From NCBI GenBank assembly GCA_937885735.1, contig CALABN010000171.1, positions 1-14,394 on the forward strand: DNA of 14,394 nt. The letters are read 5' to 3'. The notes beneath the pieces are model-generated. The model made no database searches. It was not told the DNA's origin and worked only from the letters and a program-made list of their open reading frames with translations. Shown here in pieces: positions 1 to 7,525 of this stretch. Positions within the stretch are counted from its first letter, which is position 1. Every line of letters begins with the position of its first letter. Source of the DNA: an uncultured Bacteroidota bacterium (GTDB lineage: Bacteria; Bacteroidota; Bacteroidia; Bacteroidales; SZUA-534). The position numbers and the translations under genes are program-made.

Positions 1-57
1 TTCAGATATGAACTAACATTTAATCTTTTGCGTGCTTTTGAATTTTTGTCGTCATTA

Positions 58-90
58 TGACTGAAACGACATAAAAAATGCGTTCAGTCA
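58..90. repeat. inverted repeat TGACTGAA/TTCAGTCA
   Basis: The 8-base arms TGACTGAA (58-65) and TTCAGTCA (83-90) are perfect reverse complements around a 17-base spacer. The pairing can extend inward through CG/CG if one A is bulged. No T-run follows, so it is not an obvious terminator. It could be an operator or a chance palindrome in AT-rich DNA. Confidence 0.4.
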
Positions 91-346
91 AATGAAAAAC
101 GGCAACAAGTCAGTTTTAAACACAACATATCATATTAAATAATATTTATTTAAAATTTAAAAAAAATGATGTTGTATATAGGTTGTTCAAAATGTTGAAA
201 ATTGTCAATGATTTTATTTTGAAAAATCGATAACGGAAGTCAGTAACACTGTTTTCAACAATAATGAAAATAACCTTATATTGATTTTAAATAATTTATG
301 ACAACGAATGAACAGATTGTTAATATTATGAAAGTGCAAAAATAAT

Positions 347-365
347 TAACAATGGTTCATTGTTA
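347..365. repeat. inverted repeat TAACAATG/CATTGTTA
   Basis: TAACAATG (347-354) and CATTGTTA (358-365) form a perfect 8-base palindrome around the 3-base centre GTT. It lies beside a minus-strand -7-like element (337-344), so it could be an operator for a leftward promoter. The role is inferred only from position. Confidence 0.4.
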
Positions 366-752
366 TTATGTGGTCCGAAGTGTTGATTTTATTGAAAAAA
401 TAAGGCGATAAAAAATTTTGCAATTAATATTTCTTGTATATCCATTCCTAAAAATAAAAAGCAAGAAAAACTTTAGAGAAATAATCAACAATGGTAAACA
501 TTCCAATTAACATAAATTAACAAACAAAATGGTTCAAAAAGTCCGTTTTCAGACTAAATAGTTTAAAAAAAGCGACTTAAATTGTTTAAAAAAATAATTG
601 GTGTTTTTCTTGCAAAAAAACAAGTGTTTGTAATTTAAACAGAAATGAAAAATCATCAGTTGTTAATATCGTTTTACACTGCGTAATCGTTTATATTTTG
701 TCTGAATTACATATTCGCAATAAAGCAATTTATAGAAATCCCCTTAAATTAG

Positions 753-787
753 TATGTTTGTGGCTTATATGGTGAGTTAAATTCACC
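753..787 (+). promoter_or_regulatory. candidate promoter and 5' UTR hairpin for lipoprotein gene
   Basis: TATGTTTG at 753-760 matches the Bacteroidota -7 consensus TAnnTTTG. The upstream -33 is weak (TTTA at 729-732, 20 bases away). Transcription would begin near 767, giving a leader of roughly 90 bases before the ATG at 856. Just inside that leader, GGTGAG (771-776) can pair with TTCACC (782-787), with one G-U pair, around a TTAAA loop. Confidence 0.45.
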
Positions 788-855
788 GTTTTAAATATGT
801 ATGAAACTAAATGGGATATATACACTTTATATAACCCGCCTATATTTACAAGACA

Positions 856-2694
856 ATGAGGTTTAGATACAAGGAAGTAATATTTTGTTTGTCATTGGTT
901 TTGGCTTTTGGATGTGCAAAGCAGTCGGCACCAACAGGTGGTCCGAAAGACGAAAATCCGCCAGTTCCATTGCGCAGTAATCCTGTCAATTATTCAACAA
1001 ATTTCAAGGGTAAGAAATTCATTGTCGAATTCGACGAGTTCATCGACCTGAAGAATGTAAGTCAGGAATTGCTTGTGTCGCCTATGCTTGAGAAAAAGCC
1101 GAAGGTGATAATGCGTGGCAAGAAAATGGTTGTGAAAATAAACAACGAACTGCAGGACAGCACCACTTACAACTTCAACTTTTTCAATTCTGTTACCGAC
1201 CTTAACGAAAACAACGTGCTTGAAAATTTCCAGTTTGAATTTTCAACTGGCGACACATTCGACTCAACTTACGTTGGCGGACAGATTGTAGATGCTTTCA
1301 ACGGCAAGCCAATGAAAGGCGTGTATATAATGCTTTACAGAAATATGGAAGATTCGACGCCTCGAACCCAAAAGCCTGACTGCATTGGACGTACAAACGA
1401 CGACGGCTATTTCATTGTTCCAAATATGAAGGCTGGCGTGCCTTACCATATGTTCGCGCTCAAGGATTTGAACAACAACAAGAAATTTGACCCAAACGAG
1501 GAAATTGCATATCTCGACAGCACAGTCCAACCTTCATTCAAACCAATGGAAGTGACTGATACTCTGCGATTGATAAAAAAAATATCGCGTGACCGAAAAG
1601 ACACTACATTCTATGACTCAATACACACATATACTATAATGGTGACCACCATTGACGACATAAGCCTCAATCTGTTCAAGGAAGAAAGTCACATTCAGTA
1701 TATGCACGACGTGTACCGTCATAGTCAACGGCAAATGGCAGTGGCGTTCAACGACGTGATTGACAGCGCATTTTCACTAACTCCAATAATTGACACTATA
1801 TGCTCTGAAAACTGGTGTCTGTTTGAAGGCGAGCAAATTTCCGATTCCGTTGTCTTCTGGCTTACCGATTCAATACTTTACAAGCGCGACACCCTCAAGA
1901 TGCAGGTCTGCTATACAATGAAGGACTCTAACAATGCCGATTACGTCCAGTGCGACACTCTTGAGTTCATAACTAAAGTTGATACAAAGAAGTCAAAGCA
2001 GGACAACAAAAAAGGCGGTTTGCTTTCGCGATTGAACAAAAACGAATCTAAAAAAGAGAAGAAGGAAGAAAAGAAAGTTTCTGAACTAAAAGTGAAACAC
2101 AATCTTGACAAGGCTCTCGACTTGAAAAAGCCTATCATATTGACAATGAACTATCCTATAGCCGAATACAATTGCGACAGCGTGGTTCTTAAAAAAACAG
2201 AAGATGAAGGCGACACCAATATCAAGTTTTCTGTAAGCAAAGAACAAAACACTGACCGTATATTCAATCTTGAATTTGCGAGCGAGGAAAATTCACAATA
2301 TGTAATAATAATACCAACTGGTTCATTCATTGATATTTACGGAAATACAAACGACACAATTGTTCAGAAATTCAAGACACAGACAACCGATTATTATAGT
2401 AGCATAATAATGAACCTTGTTGGCTTGAAATGCAACAATTCGGTTATTCAACTACTTGACCCAAAAGAAGTTGTCTTGCGCGAATATTATATAACAAGCG
2501 ACACAACGCTAACCATTGACTATCTGTCACCTGCTAACTATATGTTGAAATTGTACTACGATGAAAACGCTAATGGCAAATGGGACACAGGCAAATTCAG
2601 CGAGCACCGTCAGCCAGAACGCGTATTTTATTTTGGTGAAACAATAGAAACAAAATCGGGGTGGGATATGGAATATACGTGGAATGTTGAATAA
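856..2694 (+). CDS. Ig-like domain lipoprotein
   Basis: Predicted envelope lipoprotein of 612 residues. A short hydrophobic signal ends in a lipobox-like LAFGC with Cys20 as the lipidated residue, followed by PTGGPKD..PP, a motif familiar from a widespread Bacteroidota lipoprotein family. Residues about 36-131 fit an SbsA-type bacterial Ig-like domain (Big_5), ending in FEFSTGD. Residues 139-200 resemble a small carboxypeptidase-regulatory-like beta domain (GGQIVDAFNGKPMKGV). Two similar acidic loops occur, DLNNNKKFD (204-212) and DENANGKWD (569-577), possibly calcium-binding. A lysine-rich linker lies at about 377-408, separating the N-terminal part from a C-terminal beta-rich part. The stop overlaps the next start by one base (TAATG), so the two genes are probably translationally coupled. 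The family is recognised with fair confidence; its molecular function is not known to me. Confidence 0.85.
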   Translation: MRFRYKEVIFCLSLVLAFGCAKQSAPTGGPKDENPPVPLRSNPVNYSTNFKGKKFIVEFDEFIDLKNVSQELLVSPMLEKKPKVIMRGKKMVVKINNELQDSTTYNFNFFNSVTDLNENNVLENFQFEFSTGDTFDSTYVGGQIVDAFNGKPMKGVYIMLYRNMEDSTPRTQKPDCIGRTNDDGYFIVPNMKAGVPYHMFALKDLNNNKKFDPNEEIAYLDSTVQPSFKPMEVTDTLRLIKKISRDRKDTTFYDSIHTYTIMVTTIDDISLNLFKEESHIQYMHDVYRHSQRQMAVAFNDVIDSAFSLTPIIDTICSENWCLFEGEQISDSVVFWLTDSILYKRDTLKMQVCYTMKDSNNADYVQCDTLEFITKVDTKKSKQDNKKGGLLSRLNKNESKKEKKEEKKVSELKVKHNLDKALDLKKPIILTMNYPIAEYNCDSVVLKKTEDEGDTNIKFSVSKEQNTDRIFNLEFASEENSQYVIIIPTGSFIDIYGNTNDTIVQKFKTQTTDYYSSIIMNLVGLKCNNSVIQLLDPKEVVLREYYITSDTTLTIDYLSPANYMLKLYYDENANGKWDTGKFSEHRQPERVFYFGETIETKSGWDMEYTWNVE

Positions 2695-3509
2695 TGCGCC
2701 GTCTTCTGTCCATATTGTTGATATTTATTTCTTGCTCAACAATTTGCAGGGCACAACTGACATATATATCAGACAAGTTTCAGGTTGGCGAATCATTCAA
2801 ACTTGACATATACTACAATTGGGGTTTCATCTGGCTAAATGCAGGTTGGGCAACGTTTGAAATCCGCGACACAACGTGGAACGGACAAAAGGCGCTTCAT
2901 TTATTGAGCAAAGGTTCCACACACTCTGGCTACGACTGGTTCTACAAGGTCCGCGACACATACGAGGCAGTTGTGGAACCGAAGACATACAGTCCGTATT
3001 GGTTTCACTGCAACACCAACGAGGGCGGATATATTGACAAGGAAATAACTACATTCAATTACAAAGACAGCATTGCGATAGCAACCACTGAAACTTCAAA
3101 ACGCGGGCAAAGAATTGACACTCTGAAAATCAACCCAAACATAACCGATTTGGTTTCAGCAATATATAAATGCCGTTCTATCGATTTTTCAAAAATAAAA
3201 ATAGACGAGCAGGTGCCTGTTCCAGTGCTTGTGTGCAACAAGATTTACAATCTGCATTTCAGATATTTAGGTAAGGAAGATGTGACCACAAAGGACGGAA
3301 TAATCTACCATTGCCGAAAATTTGCGGTTATGATGGTTGACGGAACCATTTTCAAAGGTGGCGAGGACCTTACCGCCTGGATAACCGACGACCTGAACTG
3401 CGCACCAGTTATGATGGAAGCAAAGATTGCCGTTGGCTCTGTCAAGGCATTTTTGAAAGAGATAAAGGGAAACAAATGGGAAGTGAAAACAGAAACGGCA
3501 GGTAAATAG
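2694..3509 (+). CDS. exported DUF3108 domain protein
   Basis: A protein of 271 residues with an N-terminal signal peptide (MRRLL then a hydrophobic stretch; likely cleavage after Ala20 in CRA-QL, no lipobox). The rest resembles DUF3108 proteins of Bacteroidota: an early YNWGFIWLNAGWATFEI segment, then GSTHSGYDWFYKVRDTYEAVV, a central segment on a peptide-like substrate-free beta scaffold, and a final ITDDLNCAPVMMEAKI..G motif. DUF3108 proteins are periplasmic or envelope proteins of unassigned role. The start is taken at the ATG that overlaps the stop of the upstream lipoprotein gene, which implies co-translation and a joint envelope function. No terminator is visible after the gene. The family call is fairly secure; no function can be read from the sequence. 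Confidence 0.85.
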   Translation: MRRLLSILLIFISCSTICRAQLTYISDKFQVGESFKLDIYYNWGFIWLNAGWATFEIRDTTWNGQKALHLLSKGSTHSGYDWFYKVRDTYEAVVEPKTYSPYWFHCNTNEGGYIDKEITTFNYKDSIAIATTETSKRGQRIDTLKINPNITDLVSAIYKCRSIDFSKIKIDEQVPVPVLVCNKIYNLHFRYLGKEDVTTKDGIIYHCRKFAVMMVDGTIFKGGEDLTAWITDDLNCAPVMMEAKIAVGSVKAFLKEIKGNKWEVKTETAGK

Positions 3510-3533
3510 GCAGTGTTATTTGGAACATACCTT

Positions 3534-3541
3534 TATCTTTG
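3534..3541 (+). promoter_or_regulatory. -7 box for glycosyltransferase genes
   Basis: TATCTTTG followed by C matches the Bacteroidota -7 consensus TAnnTTTG. It sits 19 bases before the ATG at 3561, giving a short 5' leader of about 13 bases, the same geometry as the ilv and toxin-antitoxin promoters in this window. No TTTG is visible at the -33 position. It argues against an upstream GTG start at 3513. Confidence 0.5.
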
Positions 3542-3560
3542 CCCGCAGAAAAGAACTATT

Positions 3561-4382
3561 ATGGAAAACAGAAACTTCACCGTCGGTATAATAATATCTA
3601 CTTACAATTCACCAAAATGGCTTGAAAAAGTATTGTGGGGATATGAGTGCCAGACAGTAAAGCCAGACGAGATAGTAATTGCCGATGACGGTTCAAAAGA
3701 CGACACGCGCCAACTGATAGAGAGTTTTGCATCACGCTTGCCAATAAAGCACGTTTGGCACGAGGACCGCGGATTCCAAAAATCGGAAATACTGAACAAG
3801 GCATTAGTGGCTTCAACAGCCGACTACCTTATTTTCACTGACCAGGACTGCATTCCACGAGCCGACTTTGTTGAGATTCACTGTCGATATGCCGAACGTG
3901 GGTATTTTCTTTCGGGCGGATATTTCAAACTACCAATGGACATAAGTCTGCAAATAACACGTGAAGATGTTGAAAGGCAGCGGGCATTTTCGCTAAAGTG
4001 GCTGTTTGCACAAGGTCTGAAAAAGACGTTCAAATGCACCAAACTGTTGGGCAAGCCTGGATTTGCCAATTTTATGAATACCGTGACACCAACCAAAGCC
4101 ACGTGGAATGGTTGCAATGCATCGGGCTGGCGCGACGACGCGTTCCGTGTCAACGGCTATAACGAAGAGATGCACTATGGCGGACAGGACCGCGAGTTTG
4201 GCGAACGATTGTTCAATTTGGGCATAAAATCGAAACAGATACGCTATTCTGCCATTTGTCTTCACCTCGACCACAAGCGTCCGTACAAGACAAAAGAGAC
4301 AATGGAAAAAAACTACACCATACGCAAGAACACACGCCGAAACAAGATTGTTGAAACGCCAAACGGAATTTGCAAAAAATAA
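3561..4382 (+). CDS. family 2 glycosyltransferase
   Basis: Predicted GT-A fold glycosyltransferase (273 residues) transferring a sugar from a nucleotide-sugar donor, probably to a surface polysaccharide or lipopolysaccharide. Visible motifs: the N-terminal strand VGIIISTYN (8-16), IVIADDGS (38-45) for nucleotide binding, a DxD-type metal site DQD (94-96) in FTDQDC, and a C-terminal NGCNASGWR..AF..NGYNE block leading to GGQDREFGERL (207-217), which resembles the galactosyltransferase-like C-terminal domain (Glyco_transf_7C) found in chondroitin-synthase-type enzymes. There are no membrane segments, so it is probably cytoplasmic. A longer frame opens at a GTG (3513), but that start lies upstream of the -7 box at 3534, so the ATG at 3561 is preferred. 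The next gene starts one base after its stop, so the two form an operon. Donor and acceptor cannot be deduced. Confidence 0.88.
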   Translation: MENRNFTVGIIISTYNSPKWLEKVLWGYECQTVKPDEIVIADDGSKDDTRQLIESFASRLPIKHVWHEDRGFQKSEILNKALVASTADYLIFTDQDCIPRADFVEIHCRYAERGYFLSGGYFKLPMDISLQITREDVERQRAFSLKWLFAQGLKKTFKCTKLLGKPGFANFMNTVTPTKATWNGCNASGWRDDAFRVNGYNEEMHYGGQDREFGERLFNLGIKSKQIRYSAICLHLDHKRPYKTKETMEKNYTIRKNTRRNKIVETPNGICKK

Positions 4383-4383
4383 A

Positions 4384-5415
4384 ATGGAGAAAAAAGCTGC
4401 ACTAATCGAATTCAACACGTGGCATTCAGAGTGTTTATATCCGCAGTTATTGTTTTTGCAATCTGCAGGATACGAAGTGACACTTTTTTGTGATGAACGT
4501 CAACAAAAGAACATAACCGACATTGCAAGCAAAGCATCATCGGTTGTTTATTTTGATATGAAGAAATTCAAATCATTACTGAAAGTGCGACGAATCATAT
4601 TGAATCAACATATCAACATAGTTATTTTAAATACGGCACAAGGCAATAAAGCCATAAAGTTCACATTGTTGCCATTTCCTAACAGAATCAAATTTTTTGG
4701 TACAATACACAATCTTGGAAAATTAAATACAAGCCTAGGACAAAGCCTAATCTGTCGTAGAGTGCATAATTTATTTATACTAGCTGATTATCTAAAGTAT
4801 TCTGCACCAACAGACAAATATAATATACAGCCATATTCACCGTGTTATCTTCCAGATTATTTAGAAGTTAACATAGACAAGCCTAAAGGACAGATATGGG
4901 CAGTAGTGCCGGGTTCTGTTGAATACAAACGGCGAGACTATGACTATTTACTAAAAATGGCACAAAATCCAGAGTTTCCAACCAATGTACGAATCGTAAT
5001 TCTCGGAAATTCAAGCAAAGGAGAGGGGCCATTATTTACAGAGAAAATAAATCAATTAGGACTTGCAGAAAAATTCGTAACGTTCAATCAGTTTGTGTCC
5101 AATGACATTTTTTATGCTTATATACGAAAGGCAGATTACCTATTGGCACTTATAAATCCAGATTCAGATTTTGCAGAAGACTACATTCATAAAAAACTGT
5201 CAGGTACATTTATTACTTCAAAAGCCGTCGGTCGTAATTTGCTCATTCACTCAATGTTTGCTGAATTGAAATCTTTCAATTATCCTTCAGTATTTTATAA
5301 AAATGACGCTGAATTTTTACAATTATTGGGCAATCCACAATCAGTTAAGTGGGAGCAGCCAAATTTTGAATTGGACAAAAAGGATTACCTTTCTTTAATC
5401 GAAAATCAGCAATAA
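4384..5415 (+). CDS. GT-B type glycosyltransferase (GT4-like)
   Basis: A 343-residue protein with the two-lobed pattern of GT-B glycosyltransferases. The N-terminal lobe begins with alternating strand and helix segments (EVTLFCDER at 31-39) and contains HNLGKL (109-114). The C-terminal lobe opens with VVPGSVEYKRRDYDYLL (174-190), the usual position of the G...kRK motif, followed by VRIVILGNS (202-210) and a LGLAEKFVTFNQFVS segment typical of the nucleotide-binding half. The canonical ExxxxxxxE motif of GT4 enzymes is not clear, so the donor is unknown. The ATG at 4384, one base after the previous stop, is preferred over an overlapping ATG at 4348. The gene is visibly AT-richer than the preceding one: 60 bases from 4621 hold 21 G+C against 37 in 60 bases from 4081. 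This fits separate acquisition, which is common in surface glycan loci. Confidence 0.75.
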   Translation: MEKKAALIEFNTWHSECLYPQLLFLQSAGYEVTLFCDERQQKNITDIASKASSVVYFDMKKFKSLLKVRRIILNQHINIVILNTAQGNKAIKFTLLPFPNRIKFFGTIHNLGKLNTSLGQSLICRRVHNLFILADYLKYSAPTDKYNIQPYSPCYLPDYLEVNIDKPKGQIWAVVPGSVEYKRRDYDYLLKMAQNPEFPTNVRIVILGNSSKGEGPLFTEKINQLGLAEKFVTFNQFVSNDIFYAYIRKADYLLALINPDSDFAEDYIHKKLSGTFITSKAVGRNLLIHSMFAELKSFNYPSVFYKNDAEFLQLLGNPQSVKWEQPNFELDKKDYLSLIENQQ

Positions 5416-5428
5416 CCCTAAAAAACAA

Positions 5429-5458
5429 GTTGATATATTAAAATAAATTTTACTTTTG
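5429..5458 (+). promoter_or_regulatory. promoter of ilv operon
   Basis: GTTG (5429-5432) as -33, an 18-base spacer, then TACTTTTG (5451-5458), an exact match to the Bacteroidota -7 consensus TAnnTTTG. Transcription should start near 5465, leaving only about 9 bases before the leader peptide ATG at 5474. The same 18-base spacing occurs in the toxin-antitoxin promoter at 14249-14278. Confidence 0.75.
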
Positions 5459-5473
5459 CCCTCGAATCAGAAA

Positions 5474-5536
5474 ATGATGAAAAATTTAATGAACATAGTT
5501 GTTTCTGCTCGCGTGGTCGTGGTGGTCTGCGAATAA
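5474..5536 (+). CDS. valine-rich ilv leader peptide
   Basis: A 20-codon frame beginning MMKNLMNIVV and ending ARVVVVVCE, then TAA. Seven of twenty codons are valine (GTT GTT, then GTG GTC GTG GTG GTC in a row), with one Ile and one Leu. It starts about 9 bases after the predicted transcription start and after an A-rich stretch, as usual for Bacteroidota. Its stop codon (5534-5536) directly abuts the first antiterminator arm (5537). Known logic of ribosome-mediated attenuation, as in the enterobacterial ilv and leu leaders, is that shortage of charged tRNA stalls the ribosome on the repeated codons and alters RNA folding downstream. Here the run implies sensing of charged tRNA-Val. The peptide itself probably has no other role. 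It could have started at either of the two adjacent ATGs. Confidence 0.85.
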   Translation: MMKNLMNIVVSARVVVVVCE

Positions 5537-5585
5537 GGAAGGGCTGTGCAATTAAATAAGATATAAAAACATTGTGAGCCCTTCC
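5537..5585 (+). promoter_or_regulatory. antiterminator of ilv attenuator
   Basis: GGAAGGGCT (5537-5545) and AGCCCTTCC (5577-5585) are perfect 9-base reverse complements separated by 31 AT-rich bases. The second arm is the same segment that forms the 5' side of the terminator at 5577-5608, so the two helices exclude each other. A ribosome that reaches the leader stop codon would cover the first arm and favour termination. A ribosome stalled at the Val run (5513-5527) would leave it free and favour read-through. Confidence 0.8.
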
Positions 5586-5608
5586 ATTTAGGAGGGGCTT
5601 TTTATTTT
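5577..5608 (+). terminator. attenuator terminator before ilvD
   Basis: AGCCCTTCC (5577-5585) pairs with GGAGGGGCT (5591-5599) over nine positions, one of them a G-U pair, around the loop ATTTA. The stem is followed by TTTTTATTTT. It ends about 18 bases before the ilvD ATG, so it would act as a conditional intrinsic terminator for the whole operon. Confidence 0.85.
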
Positions 5609-5626
5609 GAATAAATTTTTAAAAAA

Positions 5627-7432
5627 ATGAAACATACACTACGAAGCGCACAAACTACCGAAGGTAGAAGAATGGCCGGTGCGCGCGCCCTTTGGGTGGC
5701 AAACGGTATGAAACGTGAGCAAATGGGCAAGCCAATCATTGCCATTGCCAATTCATTCACTCAATTTGTTCCAGGTCACACTCACCTGCACGAAGTCGGC
5801 CAACTTGTAAAGGCTGAAATAGAGAAACTTGGCTGCTATGCCGCCGAATTCAACACCATAGCCATTGATGACGGAATAGCAATGGGCCACGACGGAATGC
5901 TTTACTCTTTGCCTTCACGTGACATAATAGCCGACTCTGTTGAATATATGTGCAATGCTCACAAGGCTGATGCACTTGTATGCATAAGCAACTGCGACAA
6001 AATAACACCAGGAATGCTTATGGCAGCAATGCGCCTGAACATTCCAACAGTATTTGTTTCGGGCGGACCAATGGAGGCAGGTAAATGGAATGGCGAAAAC
6101 GCCGACCTTATAACAGCAATGGTCAAGGCAGCCGACACTTCAATCAGCGACAAGCAGGTTGAGGAAATAGAGAACTGCGCTTGTCCAGGATGCGGTTCCT
6201 GCTCAGGAATGTTCACAGCCAATTCAATGAATTCACTTACGGAAGCCATAGGATTGAGCCTTCCAGGCAACGGCACAATTCTTGCAACTCACGCAAACCG
6301 CATTCAATTGTTCAAGGATGCAGCCGCACTCATTGTCAAGAACGCATATAAATATTATGAAGAAGGCGACGAAAGTGTACTTCCGAAGAGCATAGCAACA
6401 CGTCAGGCATTCTTGAATGCAATGACACTAGACATTGCCATGGGTGGTTCAAGCAACACTGTCCTTCACCTTTTGGCTGTTGCCTATGAGGCTGGAGTGA
6501 ATTTCAAAATGCAGGATATAGATATGTTGAGCCGCAAGGTTCCATTCCTTTGCAAACTGGCGCCTAACACACAGAAATATTCTATCCAGGAATGCAACCG
6601 TGCTGGTGGCATCTTGGGCATTCTCAACGAACTGAACAAGGTTGGACTGCTTGACACATCAGTAAAACGTGTCAATGGAGCGACACTTGCCGAAGACTTG
6701 AAGAAATACTATATCTGCGGAAGCACAATCGACCCTGAAGCACAACGCATCTATGAAAGTGCGCCTGCTGGCAAATTCAGCACAAAGATGGGGTCGCAAT
6801 CAACAAAATGGGAATCGTTTGACACCGACCGCGCCAATGGTTGCATTCGTGACGTTGAACACGCATATTCAAAAGACGGCGGTCTTGCAGTTCTTTTCGG
6901 CAACATTGCAAAAGACGGCTGCATCATAAAGACAGCAGGCGTTGACGAAAGTTTGTGGCATTTTAGCGGACCAGCAAAAGTGTTTGATTCACAAGAAGAT
7001 GCTTGTGAAGGCATTTTAGGAGGAAAGATTAAGGCAGGAGACGTTGTGGTAATCACAAACGAAGGACCAAAAGGCGGACCAGGAATGCAGGAAATGCTTT
7101 ATCCTACTTCATACATAAAGAGTATGCACCTTGGCAAGGAATGTGCACTCATCACCGACGGACGTTTTTCAGGTGGCACATCAGGCTTGTCAATCGGCCA
7201 CATATCGCCAGAAGCAGCCGCAGGCGGAGCAGTCGGCAAAATTGTTGACGGCGACATCATTGAGATAGATATTCCTACACGTTCGATAAACGTCAAGTTG
7301 AGCGATGCTGAACTTGAAGCACGACCAATGCGTCCATTGACCCGCAAGCGTGTTGTGGCAAAGTCGCTAAAGGCATACGCAAGTATGGTAAGTTCAGCCG
7401 ACAAGGGCGCGGTGCGTATTATTCCGGAATGA
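5627..7432 (+). CDS. ilvD: dihydroxy-acid dehydratase
   Basis: Iron-sulfur enzyme of 601 residues that dehydrates 2,3-dihydroxy-isovalerate and -methylvalerate to the 2-oxo acids preceding valine and isoleucine, in the cytoplasm. It aligns by eye along its whole length with Escherichia coli IlvD (616 residues): SFTQFVPGH (43-51), [13 protein letters not shown] (118-130), [17 protein letters not shown] (186-202), [35 protein letters not shown] and [15 protein letters not shown]. Cys123 and Cys192 match conserved cluster ligands. The first-cysteine position used by the [2Fe-2S] subgroup is absent in SFTQFVPGH, as in the E. coli-type [4Fe-4S] enzyme. The protein ends cleanly in [12 protein letters not shown]. 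It is the first structural gene after the valine attenuator; the downstream gap is unusual (see the repeat at 7482). Confidence 0.98.
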   Translation: MKHTLRSAQTTEGRRMAGARALWVANGMKREQMGKPIIAIANSFTQFVPGHTHLHEVGQLVKAEIEKLGCYAAEFNTIAIDDGIAMGHDGMLYSLPSRDIIADSVEYMCNAHKADALVCISNCDKITPGMLMAAMRLNIPTVFVSGGPMEAGKWNGENADLITAMVKAADTSISDKQVEEIENCACPGCGSCSGMFTANSMNSLTEAIGLSLPGNGTILATHANRIQLFKDAAALIVKNAYKYYEEGDESVLPKSIATRQAFLNAMTLDIAMGGSSNTVLHLLAVAYEAGVNFKMQDIDMLSRKVPFLCKLAPNTQKYSIQECNRAGGILGILNELNKVGLLDTSVKRVNGATLAEDLKKYYICGSTIDPEAQRIYESAPAGKFSTKMGSQSTKWESFDTDRANGCIRDVEHAYSKDGGLAVLFGNIAKDGCIIKTAGVDESLWHFSGPAKVFDSQEDACEGILGGKIKAGDVVVITNEGPKGGPGMQEMLYPTSYIKSMHLGKECALITDGRFSGGTSGLSIGHISPEAAAGGAVGKIVDGDIIEIDIPTRSINVKLSDAELEARPMRPLTRKRVVAKSLKAYASMVSSADKGAVRIIPE

Positions 7433-7440
7433 TGGTTTTC

Positions 7441-7508
7441 GCACAGATGACACAGATTTTCGATAAATGATTTTGATGTAGGGACGCGGCATTGCCACGT
7501 CCGTTGAA
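7441..7508. repeat. repeat-like intergenic hairpin at cassette edge
   Basis: The gap between ilvD and the next gene holds GCACAGATGACACAGATTTT (7441-7460), then a hairpin: GGACG (7482-7486) pairs with CGTCC (7498-7502), and inside it GGC (7488-7490) pairs with GCC (7494-7496) around ATT, with one c/a mismatch between. From memory, the GTAGGGACGCGGCATT...CGTCC pattern and CACAGATT runs resemble dispersed non-coding repeats seen in Bacteroidota genomes. It is not followed by a T-run, so it is not a strong terminator. It may mark an insertion scar. Confidence 0.45.
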
Positions 7509-7525
7509 TTGAGAAACAAAAAGTT

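Larger units (their letters stand above)
1..752. other. AT-rich non-coding region
   Basis: No reading frame of convincing length or composition was found on either strand. The stretch is strongly AT-rich, with many short A and T runs, including two similar GTTTAAAAAAA-type tracts near 561-571 and 584-595. It contains two clear inverted repeats (58-90 and 347-365, listed separately) and a minus-strand CAAAAATA at 337-344, which read on that strand is TATTTTTG, a match to the Bacteroidota -7 box but without a convincing -33 partner. No clear DnaA-box cluster, tRNA or array was seen. It may be a long regulatory spacer or decayed sequence; the neighbour to the left is outside the window. Confidence 0.6.

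Noticed and set aside
46..78. Hairpin GTCGT/ACGAC flanked by T and A runs, considered as a terminator
   Set aside because: The stem has only five good pairs with a long loop, and it overlaps the better inverted repeat at 58-90.
1..752. The AT-rich region as a replication origin
   Set aside because: No clear cluster of DnaA boxes was found, and none of the usual origin-linked genes is in the window.
3513..3560. GTG start giving a 16-residue N-terminal extension of the family 2 glycosyltransferase
   Set aside because: A good -7 box (3534-3541) lies inside the extension, and the ATG at 3561 directly precedes the conserved first strand of the fold.
3993..4418. A 141-residue minus-strand frame over the family 2 glycosyltransferase gene
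   Set aside because: It is antisense to a gene with clear GT-A motifs, has no promoter or recognisable domain, and crosses the junction of two genes.
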